Assembly: GCA_020853095.1 (NCBI GenBank)
Contig: JADYZN010000026.1
Location: forward strand, 1 to 64,000
DNA length: 64,000 nucleotides
Direction: 5' to 3'
Source: Phycisphaerales bacterium
GTDB lineage: Bacteria > Planctomycetota > Phycisphaerae > Tepidisphaerales > Tepidisphaeraceae
The notes beneath the pieces are model-generated. The model was not told where the DNA came from. It made no database searches and saw nothing but the letters and a program-made list of their open reading frames with translations. Made by a program: the position numbers and the translations under genes. Positions 34,148 to 42,802 of this stretch are shown in pieces (the stretch's first letter is position 1; every line of letters starts with the position of its first letter).

Positions 34148-35365
34148 ATGTCCGATTCGGCCTCTGCCCCAGTTCCTCGCCGTCCTGGCGGCGACCCTCC
34201 CGACAGCCCCGGCTCGGTCGGGATGACCTGCGCCCGCACGCTGCAACTGGCCACCGGGCAAAACCCCTTCGCGCTGGAAATGGGCGGATCGGTCGGCCCG
34301 ATCCACGTCGAGTATGAAACCTACGGCGAATTGTCGCCCGGCCGCGACAACGTCATCCTCATCACCCATGCCCTCTCCGGCGACGCCCACGTTGCAGGCT
34401 GGGATGCGGATGCGAAAAAAACCGGCCGGCTCTGGCGGCTCAAACATCCCGGCTGGTGGGATGACATCGTAGGCCCCGGCAAAGCCATCGACACGAGTCG
34501 ATATTTCGTCCTTTGCGCCAACTTTCTCGGAAGCTGTTACGGAACCACAGGGCCGATGTCCGACAATCCCGCCACCGGCCGGCCATACGGCCTGTCGTTC
34601 CCGGTCGTCACCGTCGGCGACTGGGTTCAACTACAGGCCCGCCTGCTCGACGCGCTGGGCATTGATCGCGTCCACACGGTTGTCGGCGGGTCGTTGGGTG
34701 GCCAGCAGGCCCTCGAATGGGCCTTGGCGTTTCCGCATCGCGTCGAACGCGCCATCGTGCTGGCCGCCTCGCCCAGACTCTCGGCACAGGGGCTGGCGTT
34801 CAATGCCGTCGGCCGGCAGGCGATCATGAAAGATCCCCATTTCCACGATGGCGATTATTATGCCATCGCCCAACCCAACCACGGCCTGGCCGTCGCCCGC
34901 ATGATGGCGCACATCACCTATCTCTCCGAGGAAGGGATGCACGAGAAATTCGGCCGTCGCCGCCGCCGTCAGCAACGCTCCGGCTTTGGCGTCGAATTTG
35001 AAGTCGAAAGCTATCTCGACCACCAGGGCCGGTCTTTTGTCGAACGTTTTGACGCCAACAGCTATCTCTACATCACCCGCGCCATGGACTATTACGACGC
35101 CGCCGCCAAATGGGGCCAGGGGGACCTGGTTCAGGCCTGCCGTCGCATTCGTTCACAGGTCATGGTCGTCTCCTTCTCATCCGACTGGCTGTATACCCCG
35201 GCCCAATGCCGCGAATTCGCCCTGGCGCTGTGCCGTGCCCACAAGCCCGTCACCTACGTCAACGTCCCCTCGCGATTTGGCCACGATGCCTTCCTGGTTG
35301 AAAACCAGACCGTCGGCCATCTACTCCATCATTTTCTCAAAACCCCGCCCCCTGGCTCATCATGA
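34148..35365 (+). CDS. metX: Homoserine O-acetyltransferase
   Basis: A 405-residue alpha/beta hydrolase that acetylates homoserine. VILITHALSGDAHVAG gives the oxyanion region, VVGGSLGGQQALEWAL the nucleophile Ser, SDWLYTP the Asp and FGHDAFLV the His. An insert rich in Arg (FGRRRRRQQRSGFG) precedes FEVESYLDHQG. It follows metY by three bases and overlaps metW by four. The N-terminal 30 residues are extra. Confidence 0.95.
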   Translation: MSDSASAPVPRRPGGDPPDSPGSVGMTCARTLQLATGQNPFALEMGGSVGPIHVEYETYGELSPGRDNVILITHALSGDAHVAGWDADAKKTGRLWRLKHPGWWDDIVGPGKAIDTSRYFVLCANFLGSCYGTTGPMSDNPATGRPYGLSFPVVTVGDWVQLQARLLDALGIDRVHTVVGGSLGGQQALEWALAFPHRVERAIVLAASPRLSAQGLAFNAVGRQAIMKDPHFHDGDYYAIAQPNHGLAVARMMAHITYLSEEGMHEKFGRRRRRQQRSGFGVEFEVESYLDHQGRSFVERFDANSYLYITRAMDYYDAAAKWGQGDLVQACRRIRSQVMVVSFSSDWLYTPAQCREFALALCRAHKPVTYVNVPSRFGHDAFLVENQTVGHLLHHFLKTPPPGSS

Positions 35366-36084
35366 ACTTCAACCCCGAACAAATCCGTGCCCTCCTGACG
35401 GCCATCGACCCTTCCTTCTCATCGTTGTCGGAGGAGGAACTGGCCGGGCTTGTGGATCGACCAACCGCCCCCCGTTCGCCCGATTCTCCCATCTCGCGCT
35501 GGCAGGATCGCATCATTCAGCAATTGATCCCCCAAAAAGGCTCCGTTCTCGATCTCGGCTGCGGCGATGGCCAGCTTCTGGCCGGGCTGATGACCACCAA
35601 GCAGGTCCGTGGACAGGGGGTTGAACTGGACCCACAGGCCGTCATGCAATGTGTCTCCCGCGGCGTCCCCGTCTTCCAGAGCGATCTGGACGCCGGCCTC
35701 AAAGGGTTCGCCGATCAGAGCTTTGATTACGTCGTCCTTGAAGAAACGATGCAAACCCTTCGCCAGCCGCTGGATGTGTTGCGTGAAATGCTCCGCGTCG
35801 GCCGTCGCGGCATCGTCTCATTCCCCAATTTCGGGTTCTGGCAGGTTCGCCTCGACCTCGCTTTGCGCGGCGCCATGCCCGTCACCCACTGTCTGCCCTA
35901 TCGCTGGTACGACACCCCCAACATCCATCTGTTCAGCCTCGACGATTTTCTCGGTTGTCTGCCCCAGATTCATGCCACCGTGCTCGAATCCCACGTCCTG
36001 GCGGCCGAGGGCATTCGTTCACTGCAACCCAACGACAATATCTTCGCGCAGGAAGTCCTCTGTGTCCTGTCCGCCCGCGATTGA
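35362..36084 (+). CDS. metW: Methionine biosynthesis protein MetW
   Basis: A 240-residue SAM-methyltransferase-fold protein with VLDLGCGDGQLLAGL, the paired MetW segments FDYVVLEETMQTLRQP and GFWQVRLDLALRGAMPVTHCLPYRWYDTPNIH, and a C-terminal HVLAAEGIRS. MetW is usually fused or adjacent to MetX and needed with it. Its ATG overlaps the metX stop (ATGA). The N-terminal 60 residues are additional to the usual 190-residue MetW. Confidence 0.92.
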   Translation: MNFNPEQIRALLTAIDPSFSSLSEEELAGLVDRPTAPRSPDSPISRWQDRIIQQLIPQKGSVLDLGCGDGQLLAGLMTTKQVRGQGVELDPQAVMQCVSRGVPVFQSDLDAGLKGFADQSFDYVVLEETMQTLRQPLDVLREMLRVGRRGIVSFPNFGFWQVRLDLALRGAMPVTHCLPYRWYDTPNIHLFSLDDFLGCLPQIHATVLESHVLAAEGIRSLQPNDNIFAQEVLCVLSARD

Positions 36085-36096
36085 GATGTTCAAATT

Positions 36097-36963
36097 TTAG
36101 ATGCTGCTGTCGTCCAGCGATGTCGTTTCGATCGAGCTGGCGGGTCGTCCCAGAATGTGTTTGGACAATTCCAGCCGCGACAACACTTCATCCATGTCGG
36201 CCGGCCGGCTTTGCGGCTTGGTGGCGATGCAGGCCATGATGAGGTTGCTCATGGCGGCCGGAACCTTGGGATTCAGTTCGGTGGCGGTCTCAAATCGCGT
36301 ATCCAGCAGAAAGCTGTTTTCACCCTTCCCCTTGACCGTGTATGCGGTGGGGATGTGCCGGCCGGTGGTGGACCAGTATAAGGTCGCGCCAAGGTTGAAT
36401 ACGTCCGTCTGCACGCTGATCGGCCGACGAAGCACCTGTTCCGGGGCGATGTAGTCGGGAGTCCCCTGGATGCGCTCCTTGACCGTGCCGATTTTGCAGC
36501 TCTGGCCAAAGTCGATGATTTTGACCCGCCCTTTTTCGTTACGCAGAATGTTGTTGGGCTTGATGTCGCAATGGGCGTATCCCATCGCGTGCATCGCCTT
36601 CAACCCCTGGGCGGCCTGAATAAAAGTATCCACGATGTCGATGACGCTGGGGGGCAGCCGCACATCCAGCGGCTTTCCATCGACCAGCTCCATCAGCAAA
36701 AAGGCTTCATTCACCTTCAATAGCAAGGATTTGACAATTTTAAGGTCAAACGACCGTCGGAGGTTGGGGTGGGTGAACTGCCGGCTGATCTCAAATTCCG
36801 TCTCCATCTGTTCGATGAAGCGGATGTCCTTGGTTTCGGCGCGCACGACATGCTTCAGGGCGTAAACCTGTCGGGTCTCAGGATCGCGGACGGCGTAAAT
36901 TGTGCTACGCGCACCCTCTCCAAGACGCTCCAACACATCGTAGTGCAGCAGTTTCTGAACCAT
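36097..36963 (-). CDS. Serine/threonine protein kinase (soluble, single domain)
   Basis: A 288-residue Hanks-type kinase. The Gly loop LGEGARSTIYAV, catalytic Lys K37 in YALKHVV, HCDIKPNNIL with D133 and N138, and DFG at 151-153 (IIDFGQS) are all intact; QGTPDYIAPEQVL is the activation-loop end. No transmembrane helix or extracellular domain is seen, unlike most bacterial kinases of this class. ATG at 36963 starts the conserved region (MVQKLLHYDVLERLG). It has a long 5' untranslated region, 36964-37262. Its substrate is unknown. Confidence 0.93.
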   Translation of the reverse strand: MVQKLLHYDVLERLGEGARSTIYAVRDPETRQVYALKHVVRAETKDIRFIEQMETEFEISRQFTHPNLRRSFDLKIVKSLLLKVNEAFLLMELVDGKPLDVRLPPSVIDIVDTFIQAAQGLKAMHAMGYAHCDIKPNNILRNEKGRVKIIDFGQSCKIGTVKERIQGTPDYIAPEQVLRRPISVQTDVFNLGATLYWSTTGRHIPTAYTVKGKGENSFLLDTRFETATELNPKVPAAMSNLIMACIATKPQSRPADMDEVLSRLELSKHILGRPASSIETTSLDDSSI

Positions 36964-37262
36964 GGATATACTGTCCACCCCGGTCGTCCTCGAATTTCCG
37001 GCACGGGTCGGGTGGAAGTCCCTTGCCAGCTCATTTTTGGCGGAAGATAAAGGATGATAAGCATCCGCCGCGAACGGAAGACAACTGTATCGTACCGTAC
37101 CTCAATGATGCACCGCTAGGATCGCTGCCAAGGCAGGGTGTTGAGGGTTCACCCCGCGATTTCAGGAGAGACCGGTGCCTCGAACCGGCCGACTAACCCC
37201 ATACGGTTAAAGGTAGGACAAAAGAGGGATAATATCAAGACCTGACTATTTTCAGTAACACA
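36964..37262. other. Non-coding, possibly structured region upstream of the kinase
   Basis: About 300 bases with no convincing gene. It holds several short stems: CTGC-CAAG-GCAG (37130-37141 region), CCGGT-GCCTCGA-ACCGG (near 37173-37190) and TAACC-CCATAC-GGTTA (near 37195-37210). It is the 5' region of the kinase on the minus strand and could hold its promoter and a structured leader or an independent small RNA. I do not recognise any known RNA family. Confidence 0.4.
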
Positions 37263-37862
37263 TTACGGCATGAGCTGCGATCGGAAGGCATCCGCGGGGA
37301 AATATCGACCGATGGCGGCGGGGGTGTTGGACTGATCCACCCAGGTGACCGATTCGGCCGGGATGCGGAATCGCGCCTGCAGTGTGCTGACCAGTTGATT
37401 GAGCCGGCGCATCTGGGTGGCGGTGGGGATGGAGCGGTCAAAATCGCCGACCAGGCAGATGCTGATGCAGGCAGGGTCGATTCCCTTGGTTCCAGGCGGC
37501 GGGGAGGCCGGGCTTTGCAGGTTCCAGCGCTGGCTCAGTTGGATTTCGCCGTCGATGCACCCGGATCCGTTTCCAATCAGAAAATGGTCGCTCAATCCGC
37601 CGGTGTTTTGGCCAAGGGTCAGGGCATTGCCGGCGGGGGTGCGGCTGTGGTGAATGTAAATGTAGCGCCAAACGCCCGGTTTGGGGGAGACTTTGGTGTC
37701 AAAAATGGCGTCCAACTGGCTGCCGGAATCGGTTGCGAAGAGATTGCTCGCCTGGTCGGGGGTCAGCGGCGCCGGGGCCAGCGTCATCAATAATATGCTG
37801 GTCAGGCATAGCACACCCATCAAACTGCTGAATACGACGACTGTTCTGCGGGAACGTTTCAC
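37263..37862 (-). CDS. PGRP/amidase_2-like protein with incomplete zinc site
   Basis: A 199-residue protein: an N-terminal membrane anchor (residues 9-30), then a fold like N-acetylmuramoyl-L-alanine amidases of the PGRP type. IYIHHSRTPAGN carries one zinc ligand and DHFLIGNGSGCIDGEIQ matches the active-site strand, but the usual GHRDxxxTxCPG end is replaced by VDQSNTPAAIGRYFP, so two of three zinc ligands are missing. It may bind peptidoglycan without cutting it. The gene lies upstream of the kinase gene on the same strand. Confidence 0.75.
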   Translation of the reverse strand: MKRSRRTVVVFSSLMGVLCLTSILLMTLAPAPLTPDQASNLFATDSGSQLDAIFDTKVSPKPGVWRYIYIHHSRTPAGNALTLGQNTGGLSDHFLIGNGSGCIDGEIQLSQRWNLQSPASPPPGTKGIDPACISICLVGDFDRSIPTATQMRRLNQLVSTLQARFRIPAESVTWVDQSNTPAAIGRYFPADAFRSQLMP

Positions 37863-38088
37863 AGCGACTGCCCTGATGCATGAACCATGGGAGGATCCTG
37901 GGGTTTTAGTCCGATAAAAGCGGCCCGGCCCTCTCTATAACAGTCATCGTCATGCCATGGCCGGTTGTATCAGATTTTTTTTCACAATCTGATGTCCGGG
38001 CGGCCACAAATGACCTAAAGTCGGCCGTATCAATGACATAAGCCCAATAAGAGTTCCGCCTTATCGAAGTTAGCCAAATTCCGCTTCT

Positions 38089-38499
38089 TTACAAGAGGGC
38101 GTTCGGGTGGGCGAAAAGGAGGTAGACGATGGCCGCGAAAAGGATCAAAAGGAGCACGGCCGCGATGATCATCAGGTGGTTTCGTGCCGGGGGCTGAGGT
38201 TCGGGGGGTGGAGGGGGAGGGGCTTCCAGGCGGCTGGAGGCCAGATGGCTGCTGCCGGTGACGGCATCGGCCAGATCGTCCAGCCCGCTGCCGGTGGTGC
38301 TGGAACGGGATTTTCGCTGGTAGAGGGTTTTGGGCTGCTTGAGGGCCTCGGCGGGGTCGATTTTCTGGCCGGGTTTGGGTTTGAGGTGGGAAGGGACGGT
38401 CTGAATGGTTCCGCAATGTTGGCATCGACAGACGCCGCCGGCGAAGGCGTCGTCGATTGTCAGCACGGTTTTGCAATGGGTGCAGGTGAGCCGGATCAT
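38089..38499 (-). CDS. Zinc-ribbon membrane protein
   Basis: A 136-residue protein: a four-Cys zinc ribbon at the N-terminus (CTHCKTVLTIDDAF, then CRCQHCG), a linker ending in a proline run, and one transmembrane helix at 110-130 (IIAAVLLLILFAAIVYLLF). Cytoplasmic N-terminus is likely. The gene overlaps the sppA stop by four bases, so the two are co-translated. A family with this layout is common in planctomycetes, function unknown. Confidence 0.8.
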   Translation of the reverse strand: MIRLTCTHCKTVLTIDDAFAGGVCRCQHCGTIQTVPSHLKPKPGQKIDPAEALKQPKTLYQRKSRSSTTGSGLDDLADAVTGSSHLASSRLEAPPPPPPEPQPPARNHLMIIAAVLLLILFAAIVYLLFAHPNALL

Positions 38500-39473
38500 G
38501 GTTGCCAGAGATAATAAAAGCCAGGTGGAAGCGACAATTGGGCGATTGGCAGTTCAAGCCGCAGGGTATTGGCCTGGGGTGTTTCGGCCGGATCGCTGGC
38601 GTAAATCGAGCCGCGATAACCGTAGGGCCGCTTGTACATGATGATCGAGGCGTTGGAACAGTTGGCCATGGTCTGGGCCAGCGCCAGGGCGTCGGGGAGC
38701 AATCCGGTCTGGTCGGCCAGCCCCAGCTCGACGGCGCGCGTGCCGCTGAAGACCCGGCCGTCGGTGACCAGCTTCAAGGTCGGTTCATCCGTGATGTGCC
38801 GATTGCTCTGCACGATGTGGATGAAGCGGTGGTAATACTCATCGACCATGGCCTGCATGACGGCCCGCTCCTCGTCGCTGATGTGATGGAAGGGTGAGGC
38901 GAGGTCTTTCAATGGGGCGGACTTGATCGCGACCGAGCGAATGCCCAGCTTGGCCATGCCATCGGAGACGTCAAAGGTGTTGAAGATCACGCCGATGGAG
39001 CCGACGACGCTGGTGGGGTGGACGACGATCTTGTCTGCGGCGCAGGCGATGTAATAGGCTCCGGACGCGGTGATGTCCTGGGCGGAAGCGATCACGGGCT
39101 TGTGGGTGGTGGCGCGGAATTTTTCGACCATCTGGTACATGGTGTCCGATGCGGTGACGGTTCCGCCGGGGGAATTGATGCGAAGGACCACCGCCTTGAC
39201 CGAATCATCCTCCGCGGCCCGCGCCAGTTGCTGGGTAAAGAGGCTCAGGGCGTTTTCGGTCGGTTGCATGAAGCCGCCCGTGCGGGCGTTGGCGAGGATT
39301 CCCTCAACCTCGATGATCGCCACCTTTGACGGCGACCAGCCGGCGCCTTTGGCGACGGTGATTTCTTCAATCTGGCTGGTGTTGGCGACCGGCGTGATGA
39401 GAAAACTCGGCGTGCCGCAGCCGGCCAGCATGCCCACGAGCAACCACAGGCAAAACAGTTGAAGGTATCTCAT
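38496..39473 (-). CDS. sppA: SppA-type signal peptide peptidase (S49), lipoprotein form
   Basis: A 325-residue serine protease of family S49. Lipobox LAGC19 replaces a plain membrane anchor. RINSPGGTVTASD is the family segment; nucleophile S138 is in ITASGAYYIA and the general base K184 in VAIKSAPLKD, followed by GLADQTG. This is the single-domain form. ATG at 39473 begins the lipoprotein signal; ATG at 39551 would add a non-conserved extension. It degrades leftover signal peptides. The zinc-ribbon membrane protein is coupled downstream. Confidence 0.9.
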   Translation of the reverse strand: MRYLQLFCLWLLVGMLAGCGTPSFLITPVANTSQIEEITVAKGAGWSPSKVAIIEVEGILANARTGGFMQPTENALSLFTQQLARAAEDDSVKAVVLRINSPGGTVTASDTMYQMVEKFRATTHKPVIASAQDITASGAYYIACAADKIVVHPTSVVGSIGVIFNTFDVSDGMAKLGIRSVAIKSAPLKDLASPFHHISDEERAVMQAMVDEYYHRFIHIVQSNRHITDEPTLKLVTDGRVFSGTRAVELGLADQTGLLPDALALAQTMANCSNASIIMYKRPYGYRGSIYASDPAETPQANTLRLELPIAQLSLPPGFYYLWQP

Positions 39474-39557
39474 AATCGGAAGGTAGTCTTTTGAGCCGAT
39501 CAGTTCAATCGCGTGTATTTGAGACAATCCGCGCCTAAGATACGTGGGCAATCGCGT

Positions 39558-41849
39558 ATGAGTTCACAATCCACCCATCATTTCGCGGGCAAATCCTCCG
39601 ATGAGGGTTTGTTGCCGGTGGAATTGCGGGGGCGGTTAAATGGAGAATTGAACGCCCAGGCGATTGTCGCGTGGTCGGCGTTCGATCTGGATTCTGACAA
39701 TCAATACCGCGAACAGCACGTCGTTTTGACGGATCAGAAACTGCTCGTGTTGGACGGCCCGATGATGCGGACGATCGAGGTCGATCGCATCGGGGAGGCG
39801 CGGATCGTCGAGGGGTTGGGGGTGGATCGGTTGCTGGTCATCGCGGGCGGAGAGGTGTTCGCCGACCTGCATTACACGCGGCGGAATCGGCGCGGGATGG
39901 TTCGGCTGCATCGCAAGCTGGAGCGGCGATTGCCCGGCAAGGCCGGCGCTGAACGCCCGCCCGAATGGCTGGAGGCCGCGGAACGACAGGTCGAGCGCGA
40001 CGAAATCTGCGAAAAATGCGGCCAGCGGATCCCCGCCTATGCCGAGGGGGTTTGTCCGCAATGCCTGCACAAGAGGCGAATCCTGTGGCGGTTGATGGAC
40101 ATCGCCCGGCCATACCGCCTGAAAATCTGGGTGGCGCTCTTTTTCACCTTGTGCGCCACGGCGCTGCAGGTGGTCCCCGGGCCGTTGAACAAACGCATGA
40201 TCGACCAGGCGTTGGCGCCCAACGTCGCATTGACCGGCAATCAACGCTGGTTGAATCTGCTGCTGTGGGGCGGGTTGATGATCGCCGCGATCATCGGGGC
40301 TGAAATCGTCAACGGGATTCGCCTGCGGATATTGGCGCTGGTGGGCACTTCCGTGACCGGCGACCTGCGTCATTCAGTCTATGCGCATCTGCACGAGCTG
40401 AGCCTTCGATTTTTCACCAAGCGCCGGACGGGGAGCCTGATCACCCGCGTCACCAACGACACCGACCGGCTGTGGGATTTCATCGTGTTCGGATCGGTCA
40501 ACCTGATCCGCGACGTGATGCTGATCGTGTTGATCGCCGCGGTGATGTTCTGGATGAACTGGAAGCTGGCGCTGGTGGCGCTGGTTCCGCTGCCGCCGCT
40601 GGCGTGGCTGACCTATTGGCGGGGGATGACGATGCAGCGGATGTTCGGGCGGCTGTGGACCTACTGGTCGCGGATGACGGCCGTGGTGGGCGATGCGCTG
40701 CCGGGGGTGCGCGTGGTCAAGGCGTTCGCCAATGAACGCCGGGAAATCAGCCGGTTTGATCTCCGCAGCGATGAATTTACGGAAAAAGAGCAGGAGGTGA
40801 ACAAGGTCTGGACGCAGCTTCAGCCGTTGATCAGCGGCATGATGCGGCTGGGCGGGATGTTTGTCTGGATTGCCGGCGGATGGTTGTTGATTCGTCATCC
40901 CGGCGATGACAACACGCTGGGGACGCTGGTGGCGTTCAATTTCTACCTTTGGCTGTTCTATCAGCCGCTGATGGAACTGGCCAACAGCAACCGAATGGTG
41001 ACGCGGGCCGCCACCAGTGCGCAACGGGTGTTCGAGGTGCTGGACACGCCGCCGGAAATTTATTCGCGCGCTGGTGCGATCACCAAGGACCACATGGAAG
41101 GGCGGGTGGAATTCAAACAGGTGTCGTTCAGTTATGAAGGGGCGCAACCGGCCCTGCGCGAAGTGTCGATGATGGCCGAGCCGGGCGGGATGATCGGCCT
41201 GTGCGGTCCCAGCGGCGCGGGCAAAAGCACCTTCGTGAACCTGATCTGCCGATTTTACGATGCCACGGATGGGCAGATTTTGATCGATGGGGTGGATGTG
41301 CGGGATTACGACATCCAATGGCTGCGAAGGCAGATCGGCGTGGTGTTGCAGGAGCCATACCTGTTTCATGGCACGGTGGCGGACAACATTCGTTATGGCA
41401 ATGCCGAGGCGGGCGAACAGCAGGTGATCGCCGCCGCCCGCGCCGCCAACGCGCACGATTTCATCGTCGGCTTTCCCGATGGTTACGACACGATGGTCGG
41501 CGAACGCGGCCAGTCGCTTTCCGGCGGCGAACGCCAGCGCATCAGCATCGCACGGGCGATTTTGCACAATCCGCGAATCCTGATCCTGGACGAGGCGACC
41601 TCATCGGTGGATACGGAGACCGAGAAGCAGATTCAACAGGCGTTGGACCGGCTGGTGGAAGGGCGGACGACGTTCGCCATCGCCCACCGGCTCAGCACGC
41701 TGCAGGCGGCCGATCGGCTGATCGTCCTTGAACATGGCCGGATCGTGGAACGGGGCACGCACGCGGAATTGGTGAACCGTGAAAACGGCGTCTACGCCCG
41801 GCTGCATCGCACGCAAGTCGAGATGAACGCTACAGTTGCGATTCGATAA
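39558..41849 (+). CDS. ABC exporter with N-terminal PH-like domain and zinc ribbon
   Basis: A 763-residue half-transporter. Residues 45-135 form a beta-rich PH-like domain (QHVVLTDQKLLVLDG, RTIEVDRIGEARIVEG), and C151, C154, C166 and C169 make a zinc ribbon (CEKCGQRIPAYAEGVCPQC). The membrane domain (180-480) has about six helices, and the ATPase has Walker A GPSGAGKST, signature SLSGGERQR, Walker B ILILDEATSS and IAHRLST. It resembles MsbA/McjD-type exporters; cargo is unknown. ATG at 39558 fits the conserved start; ATG at 39513 would lie in the spacer. It is divergent from sppA. Confidence 0.9.
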   Translation: MSSQSTHHFAGKSSDEGLLPVELRGRLNGELNAQAIVAWSAFDLDSDNQYREQHVVLTDQKLLVLDGPMMRTIEVDRIGEARIVEGLGVDRLLVIAGGEVFADLHYTRRNRRGMVRLHRKLERRLPGKAGAERPPEWLEAAERQVERDEICEKCGQRIPAYAEGVCPQCLHKRRILWRLMDIARPYRLKIWVALFFTLCATALQVVPGPLNKRMIDQALAPNVALTGNQRWLNLLLWGGLMIAAIIGAEIVNGIRLRILALVGTSVTGDLRHSVYAHLHELSLRFFTKRRTGSLITRVTNDTDRLWDFIVFGSVNLIRDVMLIVLIAAVMFWMNWKLALVALVPLPPLAWLTYWRGMTMQRMFGRLWTYWSRMTAVVGDALPGVRVVKAFANERREISRFDLRSDEFTEKEQEVNKVWTQLQPLISGMMRLGGMFVWIAGGWLLIRHPGDDNTLGTLVAFNFYLWLFYQPLMELANSNRMVTRAATSAQRVFEVLDTPPEIYSRAGAITKDHMEGRVEFKQVSFSYEGAQPALREVSMMAEPGGMIGLCGPSGAGKSTFVNLICRFYDATDGQILIDGVDVRDYDIQWLRRQIGVVLQEPYLFHGTVADNIRYGNAEAGEQQVIAAARAANAHDFIVGFPDGYDTMVGERGQSLSGGERQRISIARAILHNPRILILDEATSSVDTETEKQIQQALDRLVEGRTTFAIAHRLSTLQAADRLIVLEHGRIVERGTHAELVNRENGVYARLHRTQVEMNATVAIR

Positions 41850-41853
41850 GCCT

Positions 41854-42075
41854 TCAAGCGGCGGAGATCATGGATTGTTCGGGAAACCGCTGGCATTGCA
41901 GGCACAGCGCCAGGAAAATATGGCGAAGGCGTTCCAGAGGGGTCTGTTCAAGAAACTCCGGCGTGAAATCCAGTGGAAAATTGGACTGATAGGAATGAAA
42001 CTGCTCGATCAGGGCGTCGCGGTCCAACGCGGAGACCAGGCAGATCAGCTCTTCGAGTTGGCCGGACTTGAACAT
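41854..42075 (-). CDS. Small protein of unknown function, 73 residues
   Basis: MFKSGQLEELICLVSALDRD starts a compact, Leu-rich protein, probably all-helical, ending LCLQCQRFPEQSMISAA. GAGAGGAG lies seven bases before the ATG, a near-ideal ribosome site, which supports it as a real gene. It is convergent with the ABC exporter, four bases after its stop. Not recognised beyond a resemblance to short conserved planctomycete proteins. Confidence 0.7.
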   Translation of the reverse strand: MFKSGQLEELICLVSALDRDALIEQFHSYQSNFPLDFTPEFLEQTPLERLRHIFLALCLQCQRFPEQSMISAA

Positions 42076-42165
42076 CCCGATTCTCCTCTCGCCGCCGCCT
42101 CCGCGGTGTCTATTTATTAGACGTTCCAAACGGAAAAAAGTTTGTCCGCCGCCGCGGCTTTTTGA

Positions 42166-42594
42166 TCACATGAAAAAGTCGATCAGTGATCCTTTATGAA
42201 TGATATCGGGCGGACGATGAACAACCTTTATCTTTGGGCCGGCTAATTGGTTGTGATGGACCGGCGGCAACTTTTTCCAGACCGGAGGAATGGGCGAAAA
42301 AGGTTTGCACGGAGCGGGCGTCGGGGCGGCCTGTGGGGGCGTGGGGGCGGAGTCGGGCGCGGGATGATGGACCCGGCGCGGTTCGATCAGGGGCGTGGGA
42401 TGATACACCCGTCGAGGTTCGATGCGCGGGGTGGGGTGCAGGTGCGTTCGCGGTTCGTAAATGGCGGCGGGGGTTTGTACGATCGGCAGGCCGCCGGCGC
42501 TTTGACCGGCCGGTTGCATGGCCTGGCGGAGCATCTGGATCAGCTTCAGATCCAGTGCAGCGGTGAGAAGCGAGATTTCCGCCGGTAAGCTCAC
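42166..42594 (-). CDS. Pro/His-rich repeat protein, 142 residues
   Basis: The start is GTG (MSLPAEISLLTAALDLKLIQ). Residues 1-30 are helical and amphipathic, followed by a Pro/His/Arg-rich half with an internal repeat (RIEPRRVYHPTPL, LIEPRRVHHPAPD) and a basic end. No signal peptide or enzyme motif. The ribosome site is poor, so it is less certain than its neighbours; the N-terminal 30 residues look protein-like, the rest could be low-complexity. Confidence 0.5.
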   Translation of the reverse strand: MSLPAEISLLTAALDLKLIQMLRQAMQPAGQSAGGLPIVQTPAAIYEPRTHLHPTPRIEPRRVYHPTPLIEPRRVHHPAPDSAPTPPQAAPTPAPCKPFSPIPPVWKKLPPVHHNQLAGPKIKVVHRPPDIIHKGSLIDFFM

Positions 42595-42802
42595 ATGCCA
42601 ACGAAAGCAAATGGTGGGCGGAGACGGTGGCGGCGGGGCGGCCGATGGCTAAAATCTGCCGGAAATGCCCGTAAAACGCTGGCAATTGAGAAATAATGGG
42701 ACGAACGTTAAACCGGTCGGTTTATGCCGGATGATGCCTGTGGGCAACATTCATGGCGATGGGGTGTTGACCCATGACAACGCGGCGGGCGGTTGATGAT
42801 TG

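Noticed and set aside
32756-34630. 624-codon frame on the minus strand over metY and metX
   Set aside because: Gly/Asp-rich translation opposite two confirmed genes, with no domain.
37160-37200. Possible tRNA on the minus strand (GGTTCGAGG resembling a T loop)
   Set aside because: The T stem does not pair, and no matching acceptor 5' half or anticodon arm is found upstream.
37969-37993. Inverted repeat ATCAGATT...AATCTGAT as a terminator
   Set aside because: The T run is within the loop, not after the stem, so it does not fit an intrinsic terminator on either strand.
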